A DNA stretch of 5,957 bases, taken from contig CAMAQR010000120.1 of the NCBI GenBank assembly GCA_945860375.1, positions 1 to 5,957 on the forward strand, in the 5' to 3' direction. Shown here in pieces: positions 5,399 through 5,957 of this stretch; the stretch's first letter is position 1, and each line of letters begins with the position of its first letter. Origin of the DNA: Pseudorhodobacter antarcticus (GTDB lineage Bacteria; Pseudomonadota; Alphaproteobacteria; Rhodobacterales; Rhodobacteraceae). Position numbers and translations under genes: made by a program. A model generated the notes under the pieces. The model had not been told where the DNA came from. It searched no databases and was given only the letters and a program-made list of their open reading frames with translations.

Positions 5399-5802
5399 GA
5401 TGTCAGACCTCCTCCAACCCGACATTCGCCAAGTGATCTGCCGTCTGACCCAAAATAGTCTGATTTCTCAATTTTAGCTAGGATGGAATTCGATATAGGT
5501 TTCGAACAATTCTCCGTGTCATGCCATGTGCCGCGGCATCCCATCGGCGTGTTCAGCGGCGAATGCGCTCACCGACAGATTTCCAACAACCTCAGATCCT
5601 GAAGATGTTGTACAAAGTCTGGGCGCGACACCCCCATGGCGACACAAATGGATCAATGAAAACTGGCCATCACTAGGGCTTTAACGGGTGCTGAGCCCAG
5701 GAAATATCGGTCTGATTGACTTTCATCACAACACCTATAATGGATGTTAACTATCGATCTAGAGGTTTTGGGCGAGGCCCGTGGCAGGAGCAAGGCGCAA
5801 AT
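5399..5802. other. Divergent intergenic region, no convincing gene
   Basis: About 400 bases between the leftward YdeI-type gene and the rightward partial gene. Two overlapping short + strand frames (5521-5676, 51 aa; 5526-5684, 52 aa) have no ribosome site or recognisable similarity. The 5526 frame ends in a Trp-rich stretch (PPWRHKWINENWPSLGL) that could be a relic of a longer gene. A modest hairpin, GGGCT (5676-5680) / AGCCC (5694-5698), lacks a T-run. Promoter-like sequence appears near 5716-5741. Confidence 0.5.
5716..5741 (+). promoter_or_regulatory. Candidate promoter for the right-edge gene
   Basis: A perfect TATAAT at 5736-5741 follows TTGACT at 5716-5721, but the spacer is only 14 bases, shorter than the usual 16-18. 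If the -10 is real, transcription would start near 5748. The in-frame ATG at 5740 would then lie upstream of the transcript, which supports ATG 5803 as the start. GTTAAC at 5746-5751 sits at the presumed start site. Confidence 0.35.
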
Positions 5803-5957
5803 ATGAGAAGACTTGCCTTGGTGTGCGCGTCCCCTGCTTTTGACGGCGGTGAAATGCCCCTACCGATGCCTTCTTACGGCATCCACCGTGTCCATGCTGC
5901 AGCCCGCGGGGCGAGCTATCCGCATGATGTGGATGTGCGGTTCTTCGATTTGGGCGA
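5803..5957 (+). CDS. N-terminus of a probable cobalamin-binding-domain radical SAM protein (partial)
   Basis: Only 51 residues are inside the window; the frame runs off the right edge. The start MRRLALVCASPAF, then a Pro-rich segment (EMPLPMPSYGI) and a strand ending RFFDLG (residues 46-51) follow the usual opening of B12-binding domains fused to radical SAM enzymes. There a first beta strand, a Pro-Gly turn around the 'P-x-x-GI' element and a helix lead to a second strand ending in D-L. The cobalamin-binding and CxxxCxxC cluster motifs would lie beyond the edge, so the call rests on the N-terminal pattern alone. ATG 5803 is preferred over in-frame ATG 5740 because AGGAG (5786-5790, 12 bases away) and AAGG (5792-5795) precede it and a TATAAT overlaps the upstream ATG. 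Confidence 0.45.
   Translation, partial: MRRLALVCASPAFDGGEMPLPMPSYGIHRVHAAARGASYPHDVDVRFFDLG

Noticed and set aside
5521..5684. Two overlapping 51-52-residue frames before the right-edge gene
   Set aside because: They lack ribosome sites and similarity to any family I know. A decayed gene cannot be excluded but is not supported.
1..5957. CRISPR arrays, tRNA or rRNA genes, and toxin-antitoxin pairs
   Set aside because: No regularly spaced repeats, no cloverleaf or conserved rRNA stretches, and no paired small overlapping genes were seen on either strand.

Overview
The window looks like an accessory stretch of an alphaproteobacterial chromosome or plasmid. It is GC-rich with AT-rich intergenic islands, and the YdeI-type and secreted hypothetical proteins have a Rhodobacterales flavour. 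That placement is inference from protein style, because there is no rRNA, tRNA or housekeeping gene to anchor it.

Layout, left to right. (1) 1-210: the C-terminal end of an IS3-family transposase, open at the left edge. It loses family resemblance after about base 129 and runs into an unrelated tail, so it is a broken insertion-sequence remnant. (2) 185-2426, + strand: a probable two-gene operon. A candidate promoter carries a perfect 12-bp palindrome at its expected start site. It is followed by an optional 12-codon leader ORF, a DAO-family FAD-dependent amine/amino-acid oxidoreductase, and, 21 bp later, a protein with one clear GNAT acetyltransferase domain and a second degenerate GNAT-like half. 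(3) 2427-2685: a convergent intergenic region with two good hairpins, one of them a leftward intrinsic terminator. (4) 2686-3339, - strand: a secreted protein of unknown function with four cysteines in the mature part. (5) 3340-3750: a divergent intergenic region with a low-GC island. The island can be read either as a leader hairpin followed by eight T (+ strand) or as a short ORF (- strand). (6) 3751-4674, + strand: a DMT/EamA-family ten-helix transporter. (7) 4772-5398, - strand: a YdeI/DUF1801-type protein with an N-terminal CxxC. (8) 5399-5802: a divergent intergenic region with a perfect TATAAT. (9) 5803 to the right edge, + strand: the first residues of what looks like a cobalamin-binding-domain radical SAM protein, cut by the window end.

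Only the oxidoreductase and the acetyltransferase appear to work together: oxidation and N-acylation of a small amine or amino acid is the natural guess, but the substrate cannot be read from sequence. The remaining genes are single units in alternating orientation. I do not see a clearly new multi-gene system. The points most worth a second look are the oxidoreductase/tandem-GNAT pair with its palindromic promoter, the 3580-3695 island ahead of the transporter, and the unfinished radical SAM locus at the right edge.
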